The notes: a model not told the origin generated them from the sequence alone. Shown: positions 1-8,895, counted from the first letter of the stretch. The stretch: DNA of 64,000 bases from Saccharospirillum alexandrii_A (GCF_043641555.1 NZ_JBHZRJ010000003.1:434001-498000); one strand, 5' to 3'. Numbers and translations: made by a program.

Positions 1-40
1 CCACCCTATTAATCCGAACTCCGAAACTTGTGTTACCGGG

Positions 41-1429
41 CTACTTCGACAAAGTAGCCTGGTAATGTGGCCCCCCGAGATGTTTTGGGTAGCCCAGGGT
101 TTCAATGGCCAGCACGTCTACGTCTGAACCGCGATAGCACAGCCCGGCTTCCCAGCTACTCAGGGCGGCCTTTTCCAGCGTGTTTTTGTCACCGTCTGAA
201 GCTTTTGTACTGTCCTTTAAGGTGCGATAGAGACTGCGTTGTTTGCTTGGGACGATCGAAAACCCGGATGATTTGAGCAGGTTGAGCAGGGCTTGTTGTA
301 CGCCGGGCTGTGCTCCGTGGTCAATCAGTTCTGCCCACTGGCTATGGGGAATGAGCAGTAATGAAAAGTCGCTCACCACGTCAGTCTGCGCTGAATCCGG
401 ATCGAGAAAGGTGACGGTAACAGGGGTGTCGGTGCTTTTATTGTCGTCTGATGCCAGCCAGACCGTCATACCCGGCGACCCGGATTCAGACCGCTCCACC
501 AGCGGCTGATCGGCCAGGGCTTTAACCACTGAATGCTCACCGGACACAACGACGCTTGCGATCCTGGCCGGACCGTCTGCTCCCGGCACCTTGCCGATGG
601 CTTTGCTGGCAAAGAAATGATGAATCAATCCGGCGCGCTGCGGTGAGTCCATGCATTGAAAAAACAGTTCACGCTCGCGTGTCAGGCCCTCTGCCAGCGG
701 TAAGGTACAGCTGGCTTCAAGGGCATCCAGAATGCGAAACGGCGAATAGAGCTCCGGGCATTCGTCGAGCAATTGCTGGCGAACACGGTCGATGACATGG
801 CTATCGTCGCGGGGGTTGGGCAAGTCGCCGGTTTTGCGCAGCGCAATACGGCCTTCTTGCCATTGTCTGGCAACAGCCAGTGCGGCTTCCTGCGCGGAAT
901 CCGCATCGCTGATGGCGTCGATCAGACCCGAGCTCAGCGCCGTTTGGGCATCGACCAGTTTACCCCGGGTGATCCAGTCGGCAGCGGTTGCCAGGCCGGT
1001 CAGTCTGGGCAGGCGCTGGGTGCCACCGGCGCCGGGCAGCAGACCCAGTTTTACTTCCGGCAAGCCAAGGCGAATGTCATTGAGGGCGACCCGGTAGTGG
1101 CAGCCCAGGGCCACTTCGAGGCCCCCGCCAAGGGCCACGCCGTGCAGGATGGCAATTACCGCCTTCGTGCTTTGCTCCAGCGTCGCGATCACATCGGGAA
1201 GGATGGGTGACTGGGGCGGTTTGCCGAATTCTTTGATGTCAGCGCCGGCAATAAACACCTTGCCGCGTCCCATCAGGGCAACCACGTTGATCGACGGGTC
1301 TGCTTCCGCCTTGTTCAGTGCCTCCAGCAAGCCGGCACGGACGGACTGTGACAATGCGTTGACCGGTGGGTTATCAATCTCGATCAGGGCCGTGTCACCC
1401 TGGCAGCTCAAGTAAACAGTCTGGCTCAT
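41..1429 (-). CDS. Enoyl-CoA hydratase with degenerate multifunctional-enzyme C-terminus
   Basis: The N-terminal ~190 residues are a crotonase domain that hydrates 2-enoyl-CoA in beta-oxidation: the oxyanion-hole segment IAGADIKEF and the stretch LPGAGGTQRLPRL are clear. The following ~100 residues, ending in HHFFASKAIGKVPG, match the linker that precedes the NAD domain in FadB/FadJ-type multifunctional enzymes. No GxGxxG dinucleotide fold follows. The last residues (GSDVDVLAIETLGYPKHLGGP) instead resemble the end of a 3-hydroxyacyl-CoA dehydrogenase domain. At 462 aa the protein is far shorter than the usual ~700 aa, so I infer a trifunctional-type ancestor that kept only hydratase activity. 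A complete separate dehydrogenase lies at 7354-8895. It is divergent from the TRAP genes and probably shares their control region. Hydratase identity is confident; the substrate is unknown. Confidence 0.85.
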   Translation of the reverse strand: MSQTVYLSCQGDTALIEIDNPPVNALSQSVRAGLLEALNKAEADPSINVVALMGRGKVFIAGADIKEFGKPPQSPILPDVIATLEQSTKAVIAILHGVALGGGLEVALGCHYRVALNDIRLGLPEVKLGLLPGAGGTQRLPRLTGLATAADWITRGKLVDAQTALSSGLIDAISDADSAQEAALAVARQWQEGRIALRKTGDLPNPRDDSHVIDRVRQQLLDECPELYSPFRILDALEASCTLPLAEGLTRERELFFQCMDSPQRAGLIHHFFASKAIGKVPGADGPARIASVVVSGEHSVVKALADQPLVERSESGSPGMTVWLASDDNKSTDTPVTVTFLDPDSAQTDVVSDFSLLLIPHSQWAELIDHGAQPGVQQALLNLLKSSGFSIVPSKQRSLYRTLKDSTKASDGDKNTLEKAALSSWEAGLCYRGSDVDVLAIETLGYPKHLGGPHYQATLSK

Positions 1430-1569
1430 CCTAACCCTCTATGTTTGCGCGCTTAATGGTGCCGTCGGAATCTGCTGTTTAGGGTGGTCAGCCCGGCATC
1501 AATAGTCAATAGAAACAAAATACCAAACTGCAGAGCGGAACAGCTGGGGTGCCTGAACGCCTCCAGCCA

Positions 1570-1599
1570 TTGACAGGGGGAATCAGCGAGGGCTAGGAT
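1570..1599 (+). promoter_or_regulatory. Candidate sigma70 promoter of the TRAP operon
   Basis: TTGACA at 1570-1575 and TAGGAT at 1594-1599 are separated by 18 bp. Transcription would start near 1606, just before the inverted repeat at 1609-1628 and about 60 bp before the start codon at 1666. The -35 is a perfect consensus; the -10 is imperfect. This is inference from sequence only. Confidence 0.45.
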
Positions 1600-1608
1600 A
1601 ACCTCTGC

Positions 1609-1628
1609 ATGCGAAAGATAATTCCGCA
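1609..1628. promoter_or_regulatory. Operator-like motif ATGCG-N10-CCGCA, site 1
   Basis: ATGCG (1609-1613) and CCGCA (1624-1628) flank a 10-bp spacer AAAGATAATT. The same arms and spacer length recur at 9022-9041 in the other divergent control region of this fatty/organic-acid module. The site lies just after the predicted TRAP promoter, where a repressor would block it. The IclR-family protein at 5127-5912 is the likely binder, by inference. Confidence 0.5.
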
Positions 1629-1665
1629 CAGCAAAACAAAAACAAGAAACACTCAGGAGTGAACT

Positions 1666-2823
1666 ATGAGACGTTTTGCGCTACGCCTTGCTGTTGCCGG
1701 CTTGCCACTGATATTTGGTGCGTCTGCCAGCCTGGCATCCGAGGTTGAATTACCCTCTACCATGGCCTGGACGGCCTACGGCACGAATTCCAGTGGTTAC
1801 GCTCAGGTGGTCGCCATTGGCAACATGCTGCAATCCCAATACGGCACCTCGGTTCGTATATTGCCGGGCGATAACGATGTATCGCGTATGACCCCACTGA
1901 AAACCGGCCGCGTCGACCTATGCGCCTGCGGTATTGCCAGTTACTACGGGGCTGAAGGTGTGCTTATGTTCGCAGACCGGGACTGGGGCCCTCAGCCGAT
2001 TCGTCTGATCACAACGTCCAAGGCGTCTTTCGGTTTATCGATTGCCGTAGCGGGTGACATGGGCGTTGAGACGCCAGCTGACCTGAGAGGCAAGCGGGTG
2101 GCTTACATTCGCGGTGACGATGCCCTGAACAAAGGCACCGAGGCGTACCTGGCGTTCGGTGGCCTGACCTGGGATGACGTGGAGCGGGTCGACTTTCCCG
2201 GCTACGCACGGTCGTTCGACGGGATCATTGCGGGGAACGTTGATGCCTCCTTCACGACATCGGTGACACCGCCAGCTCAGCAACTGGCCAGCAGCCCCCG
2301 TGGCATCAGCTGGCCGGTGCTTGACCCGAACGATACCGAAGGCTGGGAGCGCATGAGAGCGGTTGCGCCTTACTTTCAGCCTCACCAGGTGACAGCGGGC
2401 GCCGGTGGCGTCAGTGCTGATAATCCGGTTCCGAGTGCCAGTTACCCTTACCCGATTGTCATTGGTAATGAGACGCTGGATGACGATGTGGCTTATAGCC
2501 TGATCAAGGCCATGCAGGAAAAGTTTGACGCCTACAAGGATTCTGCGCCAGGTGCCAATGGCTATGCACTGGACAATCAGAATCTGCAATGGGTGATTCC
2601 CTTCCATGAAGGGGTGGTTCGCTATTATCAGGAAATCGGTGTCTGGAACGATGAGCTTCAGGCCCATCAGGACTATCTGGTCAATCGCCAGAACCTGATT
2701 CTGGATGCCTGGAATGCGTTTATTGACGATGCCCCAAGCGATAATGACGCCTTTACCGAGGCCTGGATGCAGGCGCGGGCAGAGGCATTGAACGCGGCGG
2801 GTATGGATCTGGTCTTCGAATAA
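1666..2823 (+). CDS. TAXI-family TRAP transporter substrate-binding protein
   Basis: This is the periplasmic binding subunit of a sodium-driven TRAP importer of the TAXI class. A signal peptide covers about the first 24 residues (basic MRRFALR, hydrophobic core, ASLASE cleavage region). The mature part has the typical TAXI features: an opening stretch with GTNSSGYAQ, an LKTGRVDLCACG segment and a central region around ADLRGKRVAYIRG. At 385 aa it is longer than the usual ~320 aa because of a C-terminal extension. The start is supported by CAGGAG about 9 bases upstream. The permease follows after a terminator-like hairpin. Ligands of TAXI proteins are mostly carboxylates; the neighbouring CoA ligase and beta-oxidation genes suggest an organic acid here. 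Confidence 0.88.
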   Translation: MRRFALRLAVAGLPLIFGASASLASEVELPSTMAWTAYGTNSSGYAQVVAIGNMLQSQYGTSVRILPGDNDVSRMTPLKTGRVDLCACGIASYYGAEGVLMFADRDWGPQPIRLITTSKASFGLSIAVAGDMGVETPADLRGKRVAYIRGDDALNKGTEAYLAFGGLTWDDVERVDFPGYARSFDGIIAGNVDASFTTSVTPPAQQLASSPRGISWPVLDPNDTEGWERMRAVAPYFQPHQVTAGAGGVSADNPVPSASYPYPIVIGNETLDDDVAYSLIKAMQEKFDAYKDSAPGANGYALDNQNLQWVIPFHEGVVRYYQEIGVWNDELQAHQDYLVNRQNLILDAWNAFIDDAPSDNDAFTEAWMQARAEALNAAGMDLVFE

Positions 2824-2832
2824 TCGCCTGTC

Positions 2833-2873
2833 CAGCCAACCAGTCTTCGGCTGGTTGGCTGATCTGTTTTTTT
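2833..2873 (+). terminator. Attenuator/terminator between TRAP binding protein and permease
   Basis: A perfect 11-bp stem (2833-2843 with 2851-2861) closes a 7-nt loop and is followed by a run of seven T at 2867-2873. It sits between the binding-protein gene and the permease gene of one operon. I infer partial termination, giving more binding protein than permease. Confidence 0.75.
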
Positions 2874-2887
2874 AATGAGTAGATGTT

Positions 2888-4906
2888 ATGACGACCAAGG
2901 CTCAGGGTAACCCTGCGCGTCCCGACGAGACGGAGCAGGACGCGCCAGATTCAGAAAAGACCATCAGTATTCGTGCATTACCCAAACCTTTGGCATGGTT
3001 GCCAGCAACAATAACCAGCCTGTTATTGTTGATGACGCTGGACTATTTATTTAATTTTGGCTGGTTTCTCTTCGTCTCCAGTCTGGAAACGCAGTTCTAT
3101 TATTCGGTGGTCACCTTGTTGCTGCCACTGGTCTTTCTGTTGTGGCCTGCGGCGCCTTCGCTGGCGTCAAAGCCCGTGCCCTGGTATGACTATGCATTGA
3201 GCCTGTTGACGCTGATCACCGGCGCGTATTTTGTCGTGCACGCCGAACCGATCCTTGAACGTGGCTGGGCGTTTGCCGCACCGGACCTGGCCATCTACTT
3301 CAGCTATTTGTTCTGGGTGTTGATTATTGAAGCAGCACGTCGTGCCGGTGGTTGGCCAATTGCCATTATCGCGGCTGTGTTTTCCCTGTATCCGCTGGTC
3401 GCTGACGTCATGCCGGGCCCCATTCAGGCGTTTTCAAGTTCGCTGTCGGAAACCGCCATGTACCACACCATGAGCACCGAAAGTGTCATGGGCATTCCAC
3501 TGCAAGCGTTCGCCAGCCTGGTGGTTGGTTTTCTGGTGTTTGGCGTTGTGTTGCAGAAAACCGGTGGCGGTGAGTTTTTTATAAACCTGGCGTTCTCGGT
3601 ATTGGGGCATGTTCGAGGCGGTCCGGCCAAGGTGTCCATTTTTTCAAGCGGGTTGATGGGCTCGATGAGTGGCAGTGTCATCAGCAATGTTCTGACCACC
3701 GGCACTCTGTCCATTCCCGCCATGCGGCGCATCGGCATGAAGCGATCCTTTGCGGCCGGTGTCGAGGCCTGTGCCTCTACCGGTGGCGTGCTTATGCCCC
3801 CGGTAATGGGGGCAACCGCCTTTGTCATGGCGATGTTTCTGAACGTCCCCTATTCAGCCGTCGTGCTGGCCGCGATTATCCCGTCCGTTTTGTATTTTCT
3901 CGGGCTCTTTATTCAAATAGACGCCTACTCGGCTCGCAATGAGCTGGAGGGGTTGCCGAAGGAAGATCTGCCGAACTTGTCGACTACGTTGAAGGAAGGC
4001 TGGTATTTCATTTTCGTGTTCGCCCTGCTGATCTGGATGTTGCTGGTGATGCAGCGCGAAGCCGTTGCGCCGTTTTATGCAACGGCGTTATTGCTGGTGT
4101 TGAATCAGTTTTCGAAAAAACATCGGTGGGGCTGGAAGCAGGCCTACATGGCATTGACGGATGGCGCGAAATTATTTGCCGAGTTAACGGCGATACTCGT
4201 CGGTGTCGGTTTACTGGTGGGGGCCTTGTCGATCACAGGCCTGTCCGGAACCATTGCCAATGATCTGATTTTCCTGGCCGGTGGCAGTGTGTTGTTGCTG
4301 CTGTTGATGGGTGCACTGACCAGTTTCGTGCTGGGTATTGGCATGACGGTTACGGCTGCTTACATTTTTCTGGCCGTCGCCCTGGCTCCGGCTCTGACAA
4401 GGGGAGCGGGTCTTGACCCTATGGCGGTGCACCTGTTCATTCTCTACTGGGGCATGCTTAGCTTTATCACCCCGCCGGTGGCGCTCGGTGCGTTCGCAGC
4501 GGCAACGGTTGCCGGCGCTCGTCCGATTGAAACCGGTCTTCAGGCGATGAAACTGGGCAGTGTCATCTACTTTATCCCGTTTCTGTTTGTATTGAACCCG
4601 GCGCTGATCATGCAGGGTGGGGCGCTTGAGATTGCTGTTGTATTTGTCCAGGCGGTGGTAGGCATTGTCTTTTTCGCATCGGCCATGCAAGGGTACATGA
4701 TTGGCGTTGGCCGATTGGGGTATGGCCTTGCCCAGGAAATTGTTGTTCGTGGCCTGGTGTTGATTGCCGGTCTTGCACTGGCCTTGCCGGGCGGGGGGGA
4801 TTTGATTCCCGTGACACAGTGGCAACTGCTGCTGATAGCCGCAGCCTGCTTGCTGCCAGCGATCGGCCTAGCCCGGTGGGGTCAGGGAAAACACGCGGTT
4901 GCATAG
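2888..4906 (+). CDS. TRAP transporter fused DctQM-type permease
   Basis: This 672-aa membrane protein fuses the small (DctQ-like) and large (DctM-like) TRAP permease subunits, as is usual in TAXI systems. After a hydrophilic N-terminus of about 25 residues there are many hydrophobic segments. The core includes GSMSGSVISNVLTTGTLSIP and the FITPPVALGAFAAATVAGA stretch, which are conserved in the large subunit. It acts in the inner membrane with the binding protein at 1666-2823. Its stop codon TAG (4904-4906) forms the first bases of a 166-bp inverted-repeat element, so insertion of that element may have set the present C-terminus. Substrate is not shown by the sequence; an organic acid is inferred from neighbours. 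Confidence 0.9.
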   Translation: MTTKAQGNPARPDETEQDAPDSEKTISIRALPKPLAWLPATITSLLLLMTLDYLFNFGWFLFVSSLETQFYYSVVTLLLPLVFLLWPAAPSLASKPVPWYDYALSLLTLITGAYFVVHAEPILERGWAFAAPDLAIYFSYLFWVLIIEAARRAGGWPIAIIAAVFSLYPLVADVMPGPIQAFSSSLSETAMYHTMSTESVMGIPLQAFASLVVGFLVFGVVLQKTGGGEFFINLAFSVLGHVRGGPAKVSIFSSGLMGSMSGSVISNVLTTGTLSIPAMRRIGMKRSFAAGVEACASTGGVLMPPVMGATAFVMAMFLNVPYSAVVLAAIIPSVLYFLGLFIQIDAYSARNELEGLPKEDLPNLSTTLKEGWYFIFVFALLIWMLLVMQREAVAPFYATALLLVLNQFSKKHRWGWKQAYMALTDGAKLFAELTAILVGVGLLVGALSITGLSGTIANDLIFLAGGSVLLLLLMGALTSFVLGIGMTVTAAYIFLAVALAPALTRGAGLDPMAVHLFILYWGMLSFITPPVALGAFAAATVAGARPIETGLQAMKLGSVIYFIPFLFVLNPALIMQGGALEIAVVFVQAVVGIVFFASAMQGYMIGVGRLGYGLAQEIVVRGLVLIAGLALALPGGGDLIPVTQWQLLLIAAACLLPAIGLARWGQGKHAVA

Positions 4907-5069
4907 GAGCCTGTCGGACTTAGGATGAATCGGCTGCGGAAGCGGGACGTCAGCCCAAATATCCGCAAATTTCGAGCACATAGGCCCACTATGCACTCGA
5001 AATTTGCAAACATTTGGTCTCGCCGTCCCACTCCCTCGCTTCGATCCCCCTAAGTCCGACTGGCTCCTA
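4904..5069. repeat. 166-bp imperfect inverted-repeat (MITE-like) element
   Basis: The outer arms at 4904-4924 and 5049-5069 match as inverted repeats in 20 of 21 positions. A second stem lies inside (around 4964-4982 with 4988-5006, containing AAATTTCGAG and CTCGAAATTT). The element begins within the stop codon of the TRAP permease and ends before the convergent IclR gene. Its length, terminal inverted repeats and lack of a gene suggest a miniature mobile element or a large REP-type hairpin. It could also act as a bidirectional terminator between the two convergent genes. Confidence 0.7.
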
Positions 5070-5126
5070 GGGCGCAGAAACACCAGGTAGAATGATCGCG
5101 CAGCAACGTGCTGCGCAGTCATCGGT

Positions 5127-5912
5127 TTAGCCGTGTTTTAATTTATCCTGAATGGTATTGGCCAGCCGTTTTAAACGCGGGCCCAGCTTTTCAGTCAGTA
5201 TCTGATGGGTCAACCTCAGTGACGCGCCGCCGCAATTAATGGCCATGACCTCAGAGCCGCCTTCAAGAATTAACGGTACGGCAACAGCGCTGATTTCGCT
5301 CTCCCAATCGCCTTCGGAAAACACAAAGCCATAGCGCTGATAATCCTCAAGGCTCTTTGCAACGACCCCCTGTGCCGCCTCCCACTGTTTCGGGTCTGCT
5401 GTTTTGAGCTGCTCCAGAAACGTAGTGCGACGCGCCTCGCTAACGCCACACAACCAGGCACGGCCGATCGCCGTGGAAACAACCGGCAGACGCGAACCGG
5501 CTTCCAGTCGCATAACCAGTGGCCCGGTGCCCTGGCACACTTCCACATAGGTGATGGCGTTTCGGTCTACATCGCCCAGCGCAATCGCGCAATCGGTTGA
5601 GTTGGCCAGTTCCTGCATATAGGGACGCGCCAGTTGCCGAATGCCATGGCTGGCAAAAAACCGGTAACCGAGCGCCAGCACACCGGGGCCGAGCTGATAT
5701 TTTTCCAGGTGGCTGTTGTATTTCAGATAGCCCAGTTGCGTCAGTGTGTAAGTGAGACGAGACACACTGGGTTTGGGAATGCCGGTGCGCTTCGACAACT
5801 CACCGTTGCCCAGATAGGTTTCGTCCGCTTCAAAGGCGCGCAACAACTCAAGGCCGCGTGCCAGGGCGGTGACAAAATTACGATCTTTTTCTTCGGGTTG
5901 ATCGTCCTGCAT
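5127..5912 (-). CDS. IclR-family transcriptional regulator
   Basis: This is a 261-aa regulator with the standard IclR layout. A winged helix-turn-helix covers about residues 13-75 (LARGLELLRAF, ELSKRTGIPKPSVSRLTYTL), and the IclR effector-binding domain fills the rest, with signatures such as ISAVAVPL near the C-terminus. The protein resembles the PcaR/PobR branch that controls aromatic and dicarboxylic acid catabolism. It faces the TRAP permease and lies upstream of the leftward repeat region. It is the only regulator within the beta-oxidation module, so it is the best candidate to bind the paired motifs at 1609-1628 and 9022-9041. Effector is unknown; a CoA ester or the free acid would fit. 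Confidence 0.9.
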   Translation of the reverse strand: MQDDQPEEKDRNFVTALARGLELLRAFEADETYLGNGELSKRTGIPKPSVSRLTYTLTQLGYLKYNSHLEKYQLGPGVLALGYRFFASHGIRQLARPYMQELANSTDCAIALGDVDRNAITYVEVCQGTGPLVMRLEAGSRLPVVSTAIGRAWLCGVSEARRTTFLEQLKTADPKQWEAAQGVVAKSLEDYQRYGFVFSEGDWESEISAVAVPLILEGGSEVMAINCGGASLRLTHQILTEKLGPRLKRLANTIQDKLKHG

Positions 5913-5973
5913 GTGAAGGCATCACTCTGTAGATATTAATGTATGGTTCGGAGTGGCTGAGTTGACGAGCGAC

Positions 5974-6078
5974 GGGTGCCGGTAGTGCCTCTGTGGGGTA
6001 GTCCGCAGCAGGGATGCTGCGGCCCAGGCTCCACGGATGGATCTACGCCGACCCCACAGAGGCACTACCGGTATCCGG
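5974..6078 (+). repeat. Dispersed intergenic palindromic repeat, copy 1
   Basis: Perfect 20-bp inverted arms lie at 5979-5998 and 6052-6071. The interior contains GTAGTCCGCA and CACGGATGGATCTACGCC. A second copy with nearly the same arms and interior occurs in the opposite orientation at 37401-37503. It lies between the IclR gene and the 3-prime end of the thiolase gene. Confidence 0.8.
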
Positions 6079-6123
6079 CGCGGCCCATTGCCACATAGTA
6101 CCCCAGCCAGGCAGTCGCTGATA

Positions 6124-7329
6124 TCAGCGACAACGCTCGATGATGACCGCTATACCCTGGCCGACTCCAATGCACATGGTGACCAGAGCGTATCGGGTTT
6201 GCTGCACTTCAAGGTGTCTCAGGGCTGTCAGCGCCAGACGGGCACCGGAGGCGCCCAGCGGATGACCGATGGCAATGGCACCGCCGTGGGCATTCAGACG
6301 CGCATCGTCAAAGGCCAGGCCCAGCTGTTGGGCGCAGCCCATCACCTGCACCGCAAAGGCTTCGTTGATTTCGATCACGTCCATATCGTTCAGTGTCAAG
6401 CCGGCCAGCGCCAGTGCCTTGCGCGAGGCAGGCACCGGGCCCAGCCCCATGACTCTGGGTTCCACGCCGGCCACCGCGCAACTGACGATACGACCCCGGG
6501 GTTTGATGCCGGCATCATTGCCTGCCTGCTGGCTGCCGAGAATCAGGGCCGCCGCGCCATCGTTGATGCCGGAGGCATTCCCCGCGGTAACCACACCATC
6601 AGTGAATAAGGGTGGCAGTTTTGCGAGCGTGTCAGCAGTGCTCTCTGCGCGCGGGTGTTCATCCCGGGTAACCTGAAGCGAGGGCTTTTTACGGCCCTGA
6701 CTGACTTCCAAGTCAAGCAACTCCCCGTCGTAAAAGCCCTGGGCCAGTGCTTTTTGATAGAGCGCCTGGGAACGGGCCGCAAAGGCATCCGCCTGGTCGC
6801 GCGGCAGCCCCATGTCGGCGGCAATGTTGTCGGCGGTTTCAGGCATGCTATCGAGACCGAACTGTTGCTGAATGCGAGGGTTGGCAAAGCGGGCACCGAT
6901 CACCGTGTCATACATCGTCTGGTTGCGGGCAAAGGGGCTTTCGGCTTTGGCCAGAACGTAGGGCGCACGGCTCATGCTCTCAACACCCCCGGCAATGTAC
7001 AGGCCGCCCTCTTCACAGCGAATGGCACGGGAAGTATCGATGACGGCGGCCAGGCCGCTGCCGCACAACCGGTTGACGGTCTGGCCGGCCACAGAAACCG
7101 GTAGACCAGAGAGAAGCCCGGCATGCCGCGCGACGTTGCGGGAGTCCTCACCGGCCTGGTTGGTGCAGCCTGCCACCACATCTTCAAAGTGTTCGGGGTT
7201 AAAGGGGGTGCGTTGCACCAGAGTGTTGATCGCCAGGGCGAGCAGGTCGTCTGGCCGCACGCTGGCCAGTTGTCCGCCAAACCGGCCAAAGGGCGTTCGA
7301 ATTCCGTCGTAAATGTAGGCGTCTTGCAT
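6124..7329 (-). CDS. Acetyl-CoA acyltransferase, PcaF/PaaJ-type thiolase
   Basis: This 401-aa thiolase cleaves a 3-oxoacyl-CoA with CoA to give acetyl-CoA. Catalytic residues are visible: Cys89 in NRLCGSG, His356 in AIGHPLGASGAR and Cys386 in CIGVGQG. The opening (YIYDGIRTPFGRFGGQLASV) and the SMSRAPYVLAKAES stretch are most like beta-ketoadipyl-CoA and 3-oxo-dehydrosuberyl-CoA thiolases (PcaF, PaaJ) and like DcaF of adipate breakdown. That points to a dicarboxylic or aromatic-derived acyl chain, though simple fatty acyl-CoA cannot be excluded. It follows the 3-hydroxyacyl-CoA dehydrogenase gene by 24 bp, so the two are co-transcribed and do consecutive steps. Confidence 0.88.
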   Translation of the reverse strand: MQDAYIYDGIRTPFGRFGGQLASVRPDDLLALAINTLVQRTPFNPEHFEDVVAGCTNQAGEDSRNVARHAGLLSGLPVSVAGQTVNRLCGSGLAAVIDTSRAIRCEEGGLYIAGGVESMSRAPYVLAKAESPFARNQTMYDTVIGARFANPRIQQQFGLDSMPETADNIAADMGLPRDQADAFAARSQALYQKALAQGFYDGELLDLEVSQGRKKPSLQVTRDEHPRAESTADTLAKLPPLFTDGVVTAGNASGINDGAAALILGSQQAGNDAGIKPRGRIVSCAVAGVEPRVMGLGPVPASRKALALAGLTLNDMDVIEINEAFAVQVMGCAQQLGLAFDDARLNAHGGAIAIGHPLGASGARLALTALRHLEVQQTRYALVTMCIGVGQGIAVIIERCR

Positions 7330-7353
7330 GATGTACCTCGGTCAGTAGGGCGA

Positions 7354-8895
7354 TTAGCGTTCTTCAGTGGTCAATGGCAGGCCAAGCAAGGCCCGGCGGC
7401 GCAGCCAGGGGCTGGGGCGGTAACGCGGATCACCGGTGACGTTCAACAGGGTGTTCAGTATCTCGAGAATGCGGCCAGGGCCGAAGTGGTCGCCCAAGGC
7501 CAGGGGGCCTTTGGGGTAACCCAGGCCCAGTTCTACGGCCCGGTTGATGGTCCCGGGTTCTGCAATGCCCTGCTGCGCCATATCGCAACCGATGTTGACG
7601 ATGCAGGCAATCATGCGTTGCAACACAAACCCCTGGCTGTCTTTCAGGCGGGTGACGGCGCTGCCATCCTCACTGAGCAACGTCATGGCGGCCCGGGTGA
7701 AACCAGGTTCCGTAGCCGGGCTGGTCATGACGCTGCGGCGTTTATCGAGACCCGCCAGCATGTCGATACCCAGGGTACGTGCCGGTGATAGCTCTTGTCG
7801 CAGGGCACAGTCGGTGATGTCTTCACCCCAGGGCGTCACCAGGCACAGGGCCTGAGGGTCTTGGGCTGTATCGGCCAGGGGCCAGCCAGCCGCGTCGACC
7901 AGGGACGTTAGCAGGGCATGGCTGGCTTCATCCTCCGGGCTGATCCAGACCGGGCAGGGAGCGGTGCGTTCGATGGGGAGTTCGTCGGGCATTACTTGCT
8001 GCCCATTCTCGTAGGCGTAAAAGCCCGCACTCGTCTTTCGACCCAGCAGCCCGGCACTGACACGCGGGCGTATCAATTGCGCTGGCCGATACCGGGGTTC
8101 CTGATAGTACTGGTGGTAAATGGATTCCATTACCGCACTGGAAACATCGAGCCCGGTGAGATCCATCAGGGTGAAAGGGCCCATTCTGAACCCGCCCTGG
8201 TCGGTCATGATGCGGTCGATGTCCGCACAGCTGGCGCTGCCTTCCGACAGTATCCGCAAGGCTTCGGTGCCGAATGCGCGGCCGGCATGGTTCACGAGAA
8301 ACCCCGGCGTGTCGGTGGTGTGTGCGGTGAAATGCCCAAGCTGCTGCCCGAGCGCCGTTATACGCTCGGTGACTTCAGGTGCGGTTTTGATACCCGGAAT
8401 CACTTCGACGATCTTCATCAGCGGCACCGGGTTGAAGAAATGAAACCCGATCACCTGCTCCGGCCGCTTGCAGCCAGAGGCGATGTCGGTCACCGACAGC
8501 GATGAGGTGTTGGTTGCCAGAATGGTGTCGTCTCCGACCAGGCTTTCCAGCTCTGAAAACAGACTTTGTTTGACCTCTACCTTTTCAACAATGGCCTCGA
8601 TGATGACGTCGCAATCGGCCAGATTGGCAAGCTCGGCTCCGGGTATCAGGTGGGCCAGCAGTCGGTCGAGGTCTGCCTCGGTCAGCTTGTTCTTGCTGAC
8701 TTTTTTCTGCCAGAGGCCCGAGACGAAATCGATGGCGGCGGTCGTTGCCCGGGCATTCTGATCGTACAAGATGACCTCAAGCCCGGCTTCAGCGGCAATT
8801 TGGGCAATGCCCCGGCCCATGGCGCCGGTACCGACGATGCCCAGACGTTTGAACGTCAGTGACGCTGGCGTCGACGTAGGGTGTTCACTCGACAT
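7354..8895 (-). CDS. 3-hydroxyacyl-CoA dehydrogenase (PaaH/PaaC-like, two C-terminal domains)
   Basis: The protein oxidises 3-hydroxyacyl-CoA to 3-oxoacyl-CoA with NAD. The Rossmann motif GTGAMGRGIAQIAAEAG lies near residues 22-38, and ATNTSSLSV and GFHFFNPVPLMK mark the rest of the NAD domain. At 513 aa it has two C-terminal 3HCDH domains, as in the PaaH type of phenylacetate breakdown, rather than the ~285 aa single-domain form. It is the first gene of a leftward pair with the thiolase, and diverges from the acyl-CoA dehydrogenase at 9081 across a 185-bp control region holding operator-like site 2. It would supply the activity missing from the shortened hydratase at 41-1429. Confidence 0.9.
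   Translation of the reverse strand: MSSEHPTSTPASLTFKRLGIVGTGAMGRGIAQIAAEAGLEVILYDQNARATTAAIDFVSGLWQKKVSKNKLTEADLDRLLAHLIPGAELANLADCDVIIEAIVEKVEVKQSLFSELESLVGDDTILATNTSSLSVTDIASGCKRPEQVIGFHFFNPVPLMKIVEVIPGIKTAPEVTERITALGQQLGHFTAHTTDTPGFLVNHAGRAFGTEALRILSEGSASCADIDRIMTDQGGFRMGPFTLMDLTGLDVSSAVMESIYHQYYQEPRYRPAQLIRPRVSAGLLGRKTSAGFYAYENGQQVMPDELPIERTAPCPVWISPEDEASHALLTSLVDAAGWPLADTAQDPQALCLVTPWGEDITDCALRQELSPARTLGIDMLAGLDKRRSVMTSPATEPGFTRAAMTLLSEDGSAVTRLKDSQGFVLQRMIACIVNIGCDMAQQGIAEPGTINRAVELGLGYPKGPLALGDHFGPGRILEILNTLLNVTGDPRYRPSPWLRRRALLGLPLTTEER

Noticed and set aside
2035..2667. 210-codon antisense frame inside the TRAP binding-protein gene
   Set aside because: No domain, no ribosome site, and the sense frame is well supported.
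4211..4825. 204-codon antisense frame inside the TRAP permease gene
   Set aside because: It is a composition shadow rich in His, Gln and Arg with no domain, and the sense frame is a clear membrane protein.
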